Positions 10,441 through 21,106 are shown, numbered from the stretch's first letter. The stretch: 21,898 bases of DNA from Sphaeroforma arctica JP610 (GCF_001186125.1 NW_014040267.1:2679-24576), one strand, 5' to 3'. The notes: generated by a model from the sequence alone, not told the origin. Numbers and translations: made by a program.

Positions 10441-10741
10441 TAGAGTATGGAGAGTAGCTGAAAGGTACGAGTCAAATGATACTATAGATCTCTTCTCAAG
10501 TACGATTATCTCAGCTAAGAAAAGTCCTTACTCTGAGAGAACCGAACTTAGTCTTTATTTGTGTTTTCTATTTCACTAGACTCAAATTTCTACTTGAGTG
10601 TTTCTCTCACACGCGAGGTCCCGGTATAGCTTACCGGTTCTACCGCTGATATTTCTTATGACTAATACTAGGAATATTTGAATGCTAATTCCAAAACTCA
10701 ATATTTGATGATTCTGAGGTTTAGGGATTTGTATTAGCTTT
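10441..10741. other. Unassigned spacer before the pol-like part
   Basis: About 300 bases without recognisable protein or repeat similarity. If the flanking retroelement parts belong together, a protease region would be expected around here, but I cannot identify one. Confidence 0.5.
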
Positions 10742-12160
10742 TTGGTATTCTGGTCCCTAGATGCTACAATGACCCTCAAAACGATGAACAACATCACAGT
10801 GCTACCGGCAAAACAGGTTGTCAATATACACGTGATCGGATGCCAAATTATTTCCCCCAATGCATCTAAGATCGTCAAAGTTAGGGCAGAAGAAGTCAAA
10901 AGAGCGCTACCACTAGCAGTTTTCACTCCAAACACGGATTCGGAACAAATGGTTGCAGCGTCATTGGTCGTGAGTGCGAGATACCAAAGCGAAGGCAAGG
11001 TTCGGTTACTGATAACGAACCTGACAAATAATCCAGTGGAGCCGTGTAACACCACCGTTGGTACCATGGATTTCGTTAATGAGAGAGATATTCGATGGAG
11101 ATGCTATTCAACAATCAGTGGTGAACGCGCTGCACAACTCAAAACCATACTAACGACTAACGGAAGAAGAGAAAAGGGAGCTCATACCATTCAAATATAA
11201 ACATCCTCCAAATCTGTCATCAGAATAACTTGAGATGGTGGAAAGACTGCTTATCAAACACACGAATTTATTTGATCATGGTGCAGATGATAACAAGTTC
11301 ATGGATGTGGATCCAAACACACATAAAATTCAATCATGGAAATCCAATATACATAAAGCAATACCCCCTATTTAAGATCCAGCAAGATGTTGTGGAGGAG
11401 AGGGCCGCTGTTTTGTGTAAGAGGGGCATATTGCGATATTCAAACTCAGAATAATCCTCCGTGCCTGATAATTCCAAAGAAAAATGGGAAATGGCGGTTG
11501 GTTACGGATCTTCGCGCTATAAACAAGGCTTTTGTCTACAAGGATTGGATATTGGTCTCAATAGAAGAATGCTCCGGCGAATCTACGGGATTTAAGTACT
11601 TTGCCACATGGGATCTTAAAAACGGATACTTCACTGAATGTATAGATGAAGCATCAAGAAAATACTTGACCTTCTCCACACCGCAAGCCAAATACGAACA
11701 TCGAGTATTACCACAGGGTCTCAAGACCAGTGTAACTATCTTCTGCAGCCAAGTAGTACCTCATCTCAAAGATATACGCAGACTAGACGACGGAAGGGCT
11801 GGAGGCGAGACAATAGATCAATTGCTTTTAACCCTCGACACGGCATTTACCGCGATGAGCACACGAAACATAATGCTAACGGGTGAGAAGCTCTCCATTA
11901 GAGATACGAGCATGCAGCTACTTGGGCGTGTATGTATTGCTAGTGGAGTGATGATTGATCCGGACTGCAGCAAAGAAATCTCGGAATGGCCTACACCGCA
12001 CAATACAAGGGAATTAAGGAGCTTCCTGGGCCTATGTTCGTAAGTACGGCGGTTCATACCTGAATATGCGAGACGTGCCGAGCCTCTGTACAAAATGCTC
12101 GGCTGTAAACGAACAAGTCCTCGGATGAAGGACAAACCTACAGATTGGGGAAAACAATAA
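10742..12160 (+). mobile_element. Ty3/gypsy-type pol fossil: linker and reverse transcriptase
   Basis: Plus-strand pol-like sequence of a Ty3/gypsy LTR element, broken a handful of times. The left part (to about 11200) resembles the linker between protease and reverse transcriptase. It has the phrase VRLLITNLTNNPVEP followed by a TVGTM turn, as in gypsy polyproteins (L-N-L-T/S-x-x-P-V then G-x-T-x-G). The middle part (about 11450-12040) is reverse transcriptase: a KKNGKWRLVTDLRAINK block, a FATWDLKNGYF block, FSTPQAKYEHRVLPQGLK, then the thumb-side SEWPTPHNTRELRSFLGL. Similarity continues to about 12160 (PEYARRAEPLYKML). RNase H and integrase are not present, and no LTR pair is visible. The family call rests on these motifs and is firm at the superfamily level. 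Confidence 0.87.
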
Positions 12161-12262
12161 TCCGTCTAAGCCGCGGGTGGAACATGCATAGGTATTTTCC
12201 TTTACAATTGTGTTTGAAAAATGGTTTCATGTATATATTAAAAAAGCACAATCTCCCATTTA
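12161..12262. other. Short AT-rich spacer right of the fossil
   Basis: No retroelement similarity remains and nothing else is recognisable. Confidence 0.5.
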
Positions 12263-12565
12263 TCTGATGTCCCTTTTTATCCTCTACCTATTAACATGTC
12301 GCTTGCTAGTCGAATAAGAGAATCTCTATCACGTAGGTCCCTTATAAATTGATAAATTATTTAAGAGAGTATTGTTGGGCTAGCCTCTGTGCCCGTCGTC
12401 TGATGTTATCCATCAGTCATTTTTTTCGTTTCTATGTTCTGAGCGTTGATATATCGCTTTCTAGTCACATGAATGTGACTTTGGCACGTGAAAGATTGAT
12501 AAATTGAGTCATTTTCTAGACAAGTATTCTTAGACTACCCGGTGTGGCTGGAACTATCTAATCAT
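12263..12565. repeat. Diverged direct duplication, unit about 150 bp
   Basis: Two adjacent copies (about 12263-12410 and 12411-12565) align over most of their length with many differences. Shared landmarks in order are CGCTT-CTAGTC (12300, 12455), a CACGT core, ATTGATAAATT, AGTATT-TT, and a CTA-CC...TGTG end. The first copy starts and ends with TCTGATGT-like sequence. The function is unknown and the age is old by divergence. Confidence 0.65.
12463..12480. repeat. Perfect 7-bp hairpin
   Basis: AGTCACA-tgaa-TGTGACT lies inside the second copy of the duplication above. The first copy lacks this stem. Confidence 0.6.
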
Positions 12566-13173
12566 CTGCGTTACCGATCCCAGAGACGAAATGAGGTGCG
12601 GTTTCGCATTTGGTAGCCTGTTTTCGTGTACATCTACACCTCGAGAAAATGAAGCTTTCGTTTTTTCAATTGAGGTGGGCTAAAGAGTCATGCGCCTGTA
12701 GTTTGATTATGATATCTCGTACTTCTATCATAGGCCACGAACAAAATCGAGGCTTCTCCGAAGTACATGCAGCCCGATACATGGATGTAGGAGCATCATC
12801 TTAAAACCCTTTGAACCCGTCCGGAAGACACTCTTGCCTATTATTCAACTTTCGTTCAGTTTTTATACCAGAAAGGTACCGTATTCTATTTATTCCAAAT
12901 GGGTTGGTCAATAACAGCTTCTTATATTTCTGATTGTAGTTTGAGTTTTACGATGAATTAGATTTACTCGCACCGTCACCTAAGGCAGGTATTTTAAAAA
13001 GAAATTATTCCTACATTAGCAATTTATACAAAATAAACATTCATATAGAGATATACGCAAGGTTGTATGTCACTTTTATCCATCCGAAAATATACACATA
13101 TCCCCAGGGGTGCTCTTTTACGGTGATTTAATTTTCATTTAGTAGACAGTATCAGCAATTGGGGCACCTCGTG

Positions 13174-13213
13174 TGGCCTGGTGGTGTTACAGTCAGGGTC
13201 TGCCTTCGATAGA
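13174..13213 (+). repeat. Weak tRNA-like box A/box B pair
   Basis: TGGCCTGGTGG at 13174-13184 matches box A in all but one key position. CCTTCGATAGA at 13203-13213 is a partial box B. The spacing fits a tRNA-derived SINE head. No cloverleaf or SINE tail was recognised, so this could be chance. Confidence 0.2.
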
Positions 13214-13459
13214 GTACTCCAGAAAGCTGGTATGTCTACTTAACCACTTATAATACAAGCATAAGAGTACATCAAGTCTTAAATAGAAGATGGAGATAAA
13301 GTGACATGATTAGGCTCGCAAAATATTATACACCACGCCACTCCATTTTATTATCTTAGAAAAATATATCGTACATAACTTGAATAGCTGCTCTTCCTGA
13401 AGGTACATGTACGCAAAATGTACTCTCACAATGTGCAGTCAAATTAAATTCAGTACAAA

Positions 13460-13479
13460 ATTTTACATCAACGTAAAAT
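13460..13479. repeat. Perfect 7-bp hairpin
   Basis: ATTTTAC-atcaac-GTAAAAT is an isolated small inverted repeat in AT-rich sequence. It is probably incidental. Confidence 0.5.
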
Positions 13480-14820
13480 AGCTTTGAAAAAAACGTGACG
13501 AGCCCGCGATAAAAATTCAATTGATATAATATATTCGCACTTCAAGTTTTAAAACTGTTGATACGTCACATACATAGCTTGTCGTTTTCTAGCAGGATGT
13601 TATCCGCACTTTGCCGCCCCTTTAAATATTGAGGTGCCCTATAGAATGTTCTCAGCTGCCTTTATTTTATCGCGCTATCCAGCGCAGGATCGATCAAACG
13701 ACTGGTTTCGATGTGGTTTTAAGTCTACTTGATTATTGATCGCTACATATCCCAAGATTGTTCGTGCCCTCTGGCGGACGATAACTGTATGCACTGAGCT
13801 GAAAATCTGCCTACGAACTTACTTCACCCGGCAATAAAATATTGTAATGCTTGTGTCTTAAATTGAAGATTTGACGAGCCCGACAATGCCGTTGTCCAAG
13901 CGGGGTATATTCATATTTTTCAAATCTTTCTAATCCGTAATAAAAAATGTAAACTGTTTGCAAGAGTTAAACAATGTTGATACTTTCTTAGACCACATAA
14001 AAATTATAACGGCTCCTACTATCAGTGGGGGAATCCTAATGACATCAAAATACAAAGTGGTTCGATTGTTTGTTTGGTCACACCTTCTAGTAGCACAAAT
14101 AACCACTGGCTAGTATAAGTATCAAAGTGCTAGCACTTTCAAGTATCGGTATCTGTATGTATACAAAATGATATCCATAATGGTTCTACATATGTTTAAC
14201 GTAAATTTTGTGATAGTTCAAATGATCAATATCTTAGTCGTACCACGACCGAAATGAGATATTCTCGGTATAGAATACCAGTATAGGATCAATTTATCGC
14301 AATGACGGGGGGAACTAGGTGTGTAATTTTTCTGCACAGATACTGATCCACCTGATTTTTTTGCTTTAGCAGGAAGACTGTCTTAGGAACGTCAGGAACG
14401 TTGACAGAATCCACATATTAGACGATTCGAACAGAAAAAAATCCAACGCCTACTGTTCATCATATGACCAATACATCCTGCTTCTGTGCCGACCTCGATA
14501 CAGTATGTATTAGGCCGACTATTGACGTATGTGATATGGACGTTGTGAATCACAATTATAATTAATTTTCAACTACCACACTCTTTTCGCTTTCATAATC
14601 TGGCGCTGGGTAGTCTTGGGTACTGCTTTGTCAGTAGTGCCCTCTGCGCAGTTTATATTTCACCTCCGTTCGTATGCTACTAAAAGATTAGGTGCACCGA
14701 TTCGCCCACGAATTCGCTAGTAGTGATTAAGTATATGCAGGCACGTTGCTGAAAAATAAAAGTCATCGTGTAGGATATTTATATACTAAATACAACGATT
14801 ATGTGTACTACCTAATTGCA

Positions 14821-15706
14821 GTAATTGATTCGAAATCGTGGTGTGGAATAAAAGTTCACCAAACAATTATGTATCATTACGACACCCTTTAATCTAACGA
14901 CTTTCCCGACTTTGTGCACAAAATTTCTCAAAGCCAAGTGAGCCTCAAATTGTGTACGACTGGGACGGAAATAATATCTAGTTGTGTGCCGTTTCCTGCT
15001 CCGGTTGTTAAGTTTAAAGGGGACAATAAAATTAAATGTGCGAATGGCATGGTGCTTGGCAGCTATCAGGGAGATCAAGAGAGAAACTGCGCTGCTAATA
15101 CAATGCCCTTGCTACGTTGTTGCGGGGTTTGGATGTACATTTGTCAATGCATGTTTATTTCAATACATACATATTTCCTCATGACGAAATCGCACTACGT
15201 TCATTCGGTATTTCTCGAGAAGTCTGTATCCGATGAAAATAATAAAAGTTGTCGCTTGACTAGTTTATATAGTCGAAGATTCTGCCCATTTATAAGTAAT
15301 AATTGCTTCGAAATCGTGGTGTGAAATAAAAAAAATTCCAAACAGCTATGTTCAATCACGAGAACCTTCAATCTAACGACTTTCCCGACTATGCTCTCAA
15401 AATTTATTAGCGCTAAGTGAACCTGCAGATTGTACACGATTGCAATGGGAATGATTTGCAGATGTATGCTATTCCCTGCTCTAGTAGTTATGATTTAAAG
15501 GGGCAAATGATTATAAATGCGCGAATTGCACATATCCTGTTGGCTACCGGGCAGCTCAAGAGAAACCCCCTTTTGCTCACCTTAAAGACGTTGTTCAATA
15601 TAGGTGTACATTTCCCATCACATATATAATTTATTACATACCTATTTCCTCCCGGCGACATCGCACTGCGTTCATTCGGTACTTTTCGATAAGTCGGTAT
15701 CCGATC
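14821..15706. repeat. Diverged direct duplication, unit about 475 bp
   Basis: Copy 1 (about 14821-15236) and copy 2 (about 15295-15706) align through most of their length. Landmarks in order: TTCGAAATCGTGGTGTG near the left end; a TCTAACGACTTTCCCGACT core (14893 and 15372 areas); a TTCCCTGCTC-like stretch; TTTAAAGGGG; CTCAAGAGAAAC or close; CGCACT-CGTTCATTCGGTA; and GT-GGTATCCGAT or close at the right end. The offset between matching points shrinks from about 478 to 471, so small indels separate the copies. The family is not recognised. On the minus strand a stretch of about 30 codons reads similarly in both copies (HLAL-NF...VGKVVRLK), but the frame is not kept beyond it. Confidence 0.8.
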
Positions 15707-15812
15707 CATTTCTTACATGTAATCATATTCGAGCCCATCAGAGCTGTACACCATAAACTGTACGCTTCAGTTTGAAGGACCTGCACTAGTAGCTGCTCAA
15801 TACTCAATACAT
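15707..15812. other. Spacer between two duplications
   Basis: About 100 bases between the 475-bp pair and the 144-bp pair, with no recognisable content. Confidence 0.5.
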
Positions 15813-16100
15813 GAGCCACCTGGGAGGGTCAATACCGCACATCCCATGGCGGACACTGTAATTCGGGATCAAGCTTTCGGGCCCAGCTCTGAGTGCAGCT
15901 TATCTAGTAAATTACACAGTGTCATGGTCTGCATTTATTTTTATCGTCGTTATACGGAGCCACCTGGGTAAGTCAATACCTCACATTCCATGGCAGACAC
16001 TGGAATTCGGGATCAATCTTTCAGGCCCCGCTCTGAGTGCAGCTTATCTAGTAAAATACACAGTGTCATGGTCTGCGATTATTTTTTTGTCGTTATACGA
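15813..16100. repeat. Recent 144-bp tandem duplication
   Basis: Unit 1 (15813-15956) and unit 2 (15957-16100) each begin GAGCCACCTGGG and end GTCGTTATACG. They differ at only a small share of positions (roughly one in ten), with conserved blocks such as CTGAGTGCAGCTTATCTAGT and ACACAGTGTCATGGTCTGC. The units are exactly adjacent. A 64-codon frame through the second unit has no protein motif. Confidence 0.93.
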
Positions 16101-16543
16101 TTTGAAGTCTTGATATGCTCCATTAAATCATTAGTTGTTTGAAAGATTCTGTTTGGCGGTCGTTTTATTCACTTCGTCAAAGTTGTAGTGCTCATCAGGT
16201 TCACCCATCATCGTCGGTGACGCAGCAATCACACAGTTTGTGACCAAAGTTTACACCGAGTTTTTTTATCATGCTGATGTTTGGGCTCGGACTTTGGTGT
16301 AAATATCGATTGATTGATGTTTTGTGTGTACCGGAACAGGCAAGCTTGTTTCATATCCCTCCATATTAGATTGACCACAAAACCAAACAGTCTTACTGTA
16401 ACGGCACATCATTTTGAGTAGTTGGGTTGAATGTCAACGGTTGTTTGCGATTGGTTGTGAGTTTTTACTGCCTCGCGGAGTAAAAACTCTTGGTTATAAA
16501 CCCCATTTCTTTTTCATGGCCAAATGCCGTAGTAAATTTGTGA
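16101..16543. other. Non-coding spacer with one strong hairpin
   Basis: No gene is seen. It holds the perfect inverted repeat at 16459-16489. A 33-codon minus-strand stretch (about 16120-16230) reads MMGEPDEHYNFDEV, but it is too short to call. Confidence 0.5.
16459..16489. repeat. Perfect 11-bp inverted repeat
   Basis: GAGTTTTTACT at 16459-16469 and AGTAAAAACTC at 16479-16489 are perfect complements around a GC-rich nine-base loop (GCCTCGCGG). It could form a stable hairpin in DNA or RNA. No T-run follows that would suggest a polymerase III terminator, and no flanking gene explains it. Confidence 0.85.
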
Positions 16544-17037
16544 GATATGAGTATTAAGTTTATATCGACATGAATGTAAATCACGTGGGATCGTCGGAAA
16601 CAAGCCATATCCGACTTGCTAGATATAAATTCTACAATGGTCGAATATTATTATTTTTTAGTGTATAAACCCAATTAAGTGACATGACAAATATCAAGAT
16701 CAGAGAGAGTTACTATTTATCCTATTGTTACGAGTATGTCGCTAAACTAGCTCTCGCTCTAGATCAATTGTCGATATATCAATGTCAGTATATATGAAAG
16801 ATACAATTAGTATTCTCATAGGCATCAGTGCAAAAAACGTGGGATCGTCGGAAACTCGCCAAATTCGTTATTGCTATCTAAGTGGGTATAATTTTTACTG
16901 CGGTCGCATAAAATTGTTATATAGTGTATATAACCAACTATTAGTGTAAGTATTAGGATCAGGGCAAGTTACCATTTAGCTTATGGATACAAGTACGCTG
17001 CTGAATTAGCTGCCACTTTAGACAAATTATCAATATG
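16544..17037. repeat. Diverged direct duplication, unit about 255 bp
   Basis: Copy 1 (about 16544-16780) and copy 2 (about 16800-17037) share the exact core ACGTGGGATCGTCGGAAAC at 16583 and 16837. Further matched landmarks follow in the same order: AGTGTATA-AACC, GTTAC-ATTTA, and a TAGCT-C...TAGA-AATT-TC-ATAT end. They are heavily diverged apart from the 19-base core. That unevenness suggests a conserved site or a partial later conversion. Confidence 0.78.
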
Positions 17038-18252
17038 TTTTGTGTAAACGGTAACGAATATGGCAGTCGGGCTGAGAATTGACTACTTCTTCTTCAGGAA
17101 TTAGGCATTGAAATTTGCATCTGCTACAGAAGTCCCGTGTAGAACATTTGTTGGTCTATCCTTTTATTCTTGTATTAGTTAGTGTACACTCCGATTTTCG
17201 AATCAGAAGTCGGTTCAATTATGAACTTCAGAATGTGAACGGTTCTGCTTACACTTAGGCTGTCTTTTTCTTCTTATTGATACGACGTTGAAAAATGAGG
17301 GACATTATGAGATCTACCCATAGAAGTTTAAAAATAAAATATATTCACCAAAACAAGTGTGAAGTTACTCATAAATAAACCTGCCATTCCTGTTCGTCAA
17401 TCACGTTCATATATCGACTGGACTAGTATCCAACATGCTTGTAGGATTTGGTAAAGGGTATTGTACATATAGATTGCATAATAGGCCTTTTTTCAATTGA
17501 GTGTATACTTTTATTAGCGTGTTGATACCTTCTCGAATGCTCAATTGTTCCCAGCACTGCGACTTTCATTCGTATTTCCTACGAGCTAAACCTCTACCTG
17601 TATCATCTATTGGTTTTTAGCGAGGTGTTGATAGTAAGCTACACCTAGAATCGGGTTATTTGTCTGCCGCAGATTATTATTGCGCAAGTGAACTCTTAGC
17701 CGTCTTTGAGCGATAGAGAAATTCTTGTGCAAAGCCAATATATTACAGAGAAAGCATACTGGGATGTGTTTTTGGTTGCCTAACAATGCACTCCTTGTCT
17801 CCAACTTCTTGACATGCTCAAACATAATACAATTATGACCAACGACTATATATAAGTTACTCAGGTGATTGCAGTGTGCAAGTGTTAAGTTATATTATAT
17901 CAAATCTCGTCGCCATCGTTTTGGAAAACTGCACCTATTCGATAAATAGAGCAGGTCTTTTTTTCACTCATAGGTAACAAAGGTTTCGTAGTGCGATCAT
18001 TTTACTGACTTCATTGTTTTTTTTCATGGAGTACTCTACTCGTGTCAATAATTTGTCCGAAAGCATCTCTACCGCAACGTTGTTCCAATTGCACCTCTCT
18101 TATCAAGCATCGGTGAGAATGCACAAATCAAACAAGAAGTATTAATTATTATTTTGGTATCACTTACTGTAGTTGAGGCAGGCATGTTCATTGCCCTTGT
18201 ACTAGCTTATCAGTGTATATTATAATAAGCTAAAAATATACCCCAGATTGAA

Positions 18253-18267
18253 AATAATAATAATAAT
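18253..18267. repeat. (AAT)5 microsatellite
   Basis: Five AAT units in AT-rich intergenic sequence. Confidence 0.85.
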
Positions 18268-18464
18268 ACTATCCCTAAATGCTCGCAGCTGACAGCAAAA
18301 GGAAAAAATGCTTTCAACGCTGGTTACGATTAGTAGAACAACTCAATTTGTTTTTGAAGGCAAAAACTAGAGCATGAATAATGAATAGTAACGTTGATAG
18401 TTTGCCTAGGCAATTGGCAAAAGGAAACATATGTTGCGCTCGTGCCAATCTAGTACTTGGTTAA

Positions 18465-18516
18465 TTGGTTCAGCCATTCACCCAATTTAGTTGGTTCAGT
18501 CATTCACTTAATTTAC
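18465..18516. repeat. 26-bp tandem duplication
   Basis: TTGGTTCAG-CATTCAC is repeated at 18465 and 18491, followed by similar CAATTTA/TAATTTA sequence. Differences are few. Confidence 0.8.
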
Positions 18517-20226
18517 TACTTTGATATTGAACCTGCTTATCAAATTTACGAGCGCTCATAGAAGTGCCCTCCTCTCCCCAATATACTCCCAACCTCGACA
18601 TACACTGTCCCCAGCCCTAGATGTGCTTAAGGTATGGTTGATTTCAAGTTTATTTGAGTGACGATAAATGTTGCGTTTATGTATAAAGCCGTTGTCTGCC
18701 ATTTTGTTATTATTTTATAAGACTGTTTTGTGATTTCATCATTATTTTTAAGGTTTGAGTTCCAATAATCGAAAAAATTGTATTCTACTCCAGAATAGAT
18801 ATATTTATAACTCGCTGCAGATATATACGGGACCAACGGGGCTGTACCTGTGTCTTGATAAAGTAATAAAAATCCTGACGAGAAATCAATGTAGTGCTCA
18901 CGGCTTCTGTTTATGAAGTATATTGTTAGTCTACGACCAAAAACCGAATCGGGATATAACATGGCAATCACAATCTGTCATTGTGATGTTCCTTTTTCTG
19001 AAGAAAGCTGAAATACTACATGTCGATCGTGTGTTAGATGCCAAGATCAGTAACACCGAGACCAACTTAATTTGGCATGTTCGTTAAAGTTTTACGTTTA
19101 TAAAGAGCTGATCACAGTAACTGACATCTGAGGCGGTCTTCAATTTAAACGCTATTTGAAAATCTATTGTAAGCTATTGGTAAGGCGCAAAATATTTTGC
19201 TGTGCGTAAAGAAAATCTACAAGAGCTACCACTATATAGTCTTTCACCGCAACTGGTATGCTTGTCTACTATTTAAGTACATATTTACAGGCTAATAGAA
19301 AGTATTTTATTCATAGTCATTTGTTTATAACTGTGACATGATTCCAGATTATAGAACAGTTCGATAGGGTCTAATAATATGACACAGTTTAGGGCTCACT
19401 TATCAGCCCCAAATCAATCCTACCCAACATGTGTAATATATAAAATCAGTTTGATAGATATTTTCTTTCTTCGAAAGCCAATATTCTATATGATTAATCT
19501 TTTATGTAGTATATTGAACACATATCCACAGCTCATGTACCCATATCTATTGTGTAATCTACGCAAAGGAGCTCAAGTACTTTGCAGAAAGACTGAGTTA
19601 ACCGTACATGCGATCCTTTAATTATAGTATTTCGAACTCTCAAATAGAGTTTAGTCAAAATCCGGTCGCTTTTCTACCAGCGGTTGACAGTAAGATTTTT
19701 ACTGATCTCTGTCTGTTTGCTATTTTTTTCTTTACAACACAGGCTATATGTTGTTAAACTACGCCTGCTGATGCAATTAATGCTGGATAATCTGGCCCAC
19801 CATGAAGATAGAGCAAGAAAATAATGGATTTTCTTGAAAATACCGATGTAGAAAAGGAAAATATGGATCCGACCCGGCGCGAAGATATATTCTCTGAAAT
19901 TAGTATCGCTGCCCCAGTTAACACCCTCGAACTTTCTTAAGCTGTTTGGTTCGATCAATACAAACCTTGAGCGCACCTTGTTAAATCCACAATTGTAAGT
20001 TGTCCAAAAATAAAAATAAAAATAGGTATCACACTCTTCCAAGCGAGTGCTGTGGCCAAACTCTTACGGGATGTGATTATAATTTGATTTGGCTTTGATT
20101 GATTCATTAAAGAACAAATGTGCCCTCCCCCGTGATCAAAATGCACATCAATCAATAGGGACAGTGATATATGAGAAATGTGCATCTATTTCACACAAAC
20201 ACACTGTAAAGTCAAAATAATTTAAT

Positions 20227-20439
20227 TCACACACATATACCCTCTTTCCATTTTGCGTTTCTGGATGCATATACTGGGTGAGTGCTGTTATGCACAAAGC
20301 AATACTCTGCAACTAAAACTGTCGCGTTGGGATCATCTAAAATAGTAACTGTTTGTCTAACTTGACAATTGCTAAGTTTTAATGGGCGTTCCAATGATTC
20401 TACGGGATCAATATGGAGGTCGTTTCCGAAACCTGGCAT
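20227..20439 (-). CDS. Possible unrecognised minus-strand exon
   Basis: This 70-codon minus-strand frame has a more balanced composition than the AT-driven frames around it. It reads MPGFGNDLHIDPVESLERP near its start and LDDPNATVLVAEYCFVHN in the middle, and has three cysteines, one of them in the last codons. No family is recognised. Upstream the frame stays open for about nine more codons, back to a TAA that overlaps a TCTGTAAG sequence which could serve as a weak acceptor. Near the other end a GTATATGT donor-like site follows W-K-E-G at 20240. It could be an internal exon of a gene read leftwards, but no partner exon was found. Chance is more likely than not. Confidence 0.22.
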   Translation of the reverse strand: MPGFGNDLHIDPVESLERPLKLSNCQVRQTVTILDDPNATVLVAEYCFVHNSTHPVYASRNAKWKEGICV

Positions 20440-20441
20440 CT

Positions 20442-20987
20442 TCCCGAAGGTTCGAAGGCCACAATCTTACAGACAAGTAGAAATGCATTACGAGGAATTG
20501 TCACAGCAAAACCTCACAACAGAAACCTGAATGGGAAATCTAGAATAAGACGTTCCATAGGATTTCAGAACAGTAACGTCAAAGGTTAATAGTACATATT
20601 ATAGTACACCGAATCTCCTGAAAACATTAGTATATATTATACTATACCAAGTGATAAACAAACTGATGAGCACACAGAACTAGCATTCCGAAATCACAAT
20701 ATATACAAGTCTATGGGGCTAATAATTAGTGAGCATGCATGAGATTTCTAGAAGGACACACTTAGTGATTTAAGGGATGCACACCAAGATCTCGGAACCC
20801 AAGAATAATAACATAGATTATCGGGTCATATACACAAACACATACAGCCAGTTGATGTCGGAGAATCCATAAACGTGCAAGTTGCAATTCGCATCAAAAT
20901 AATGAATGAGGGGCAATCAGGAAGCCAAAAAAAACATGAATAAACGAGACTACGTACTGAGTATGATCGTGAATAAACGGACACTGC
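20442..20987. other. A-rich intergenic stretch
   Basis: No gene is seen. Two similar short blocks (AGTACATATTATAGTAC at 20591 and AGTATATATTATACT at 20629) occur, the second a perfect 6-bp inverted repeat with a three-base loop. Confidence 0.5.
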
Positions 20988-21101
20988 GCGTAAGAAGTAA
21001 ATTTACTTAGAAACAATCAGTTTCAAATTGATAATGTGCGTAAGAAGTAAATATACTTAGAAACAATCAGTTTCAAATACTTAGAAACAATCAGTTTCAA
21101 A
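20988..21101. repeat. Nested tandem repeat, 50-bp and 24-bp periods
   Basis: A 50-bp unit starting GCGTAAGAAGTAA occurs at 20988 and 21038. Inside it TACTTAGAAACAATCAG plus TTTCAAA occurs three times (21004, 21054, 21078), the last two directly adjacent. This shows a second, shorter duplication after the first. Confidence 0.92.
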
Positions 21102-21106
21102 CACGT

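Larger units (their letters stand above)
12566..14820. other. Non-coding region, no gene seen
   Basis: AT-rich sequence with only short, motif-free open frames (for example 64 codons at 12610). It holds a weak tRNA-like segment near 13174 and a small hairpin at 13460. An 11-base exact match (TGACGAGCCCG) occurs at 13496 and 13872 but does not extend. Confidence 0.6.
17038..20226. other. AT-rich intergenic region, no gene seen
   Basis: Several open frames of 70 to 120 codons occur, mostly on the minus strand (17607-17825, 18627-18971, 19674-20042). They are rich in Ile, Tyr, Phe and Asn, as expected from AT-rich DNA, and show no domain motif or splice pattern. It contains an (AAT)5 run at 18253, a 26-bp repeat pair at 18465, and an (AAAAAT)n stretch at about 20006. 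Confidence 0.55.

Noticed and set aside
10582-11067. 161-codon minus-strand open frame
   Set aside because: It lies opposite the gypsy-type linker region, where the plus strand gives clear family wording.
13496-13882. 11-base exact repeat TGACGAGCCCG at 13496 and 13872
   Set aside because: The flanks do not align, so it is compatible with chance.
16120-16235. Short minus-strand reading MMGEPDEHYNFDEV
   Set aside because: It looks protein-like but is only about 33 codons between stops, with no similarity I can name. The evidence is too thin.
18627-18971. 114-codon minus-strand open frame
   Set aside because: The composition is driven by AT-rich DNA (Ile, Tyr, Asn, Phe) and there is no motif or splice context.
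19674-20042. 122-codon minus-strand open frame
   Set aside because: It includes a translated A/T-rich simple repeat and AT-driven residues, with no motif recognised.
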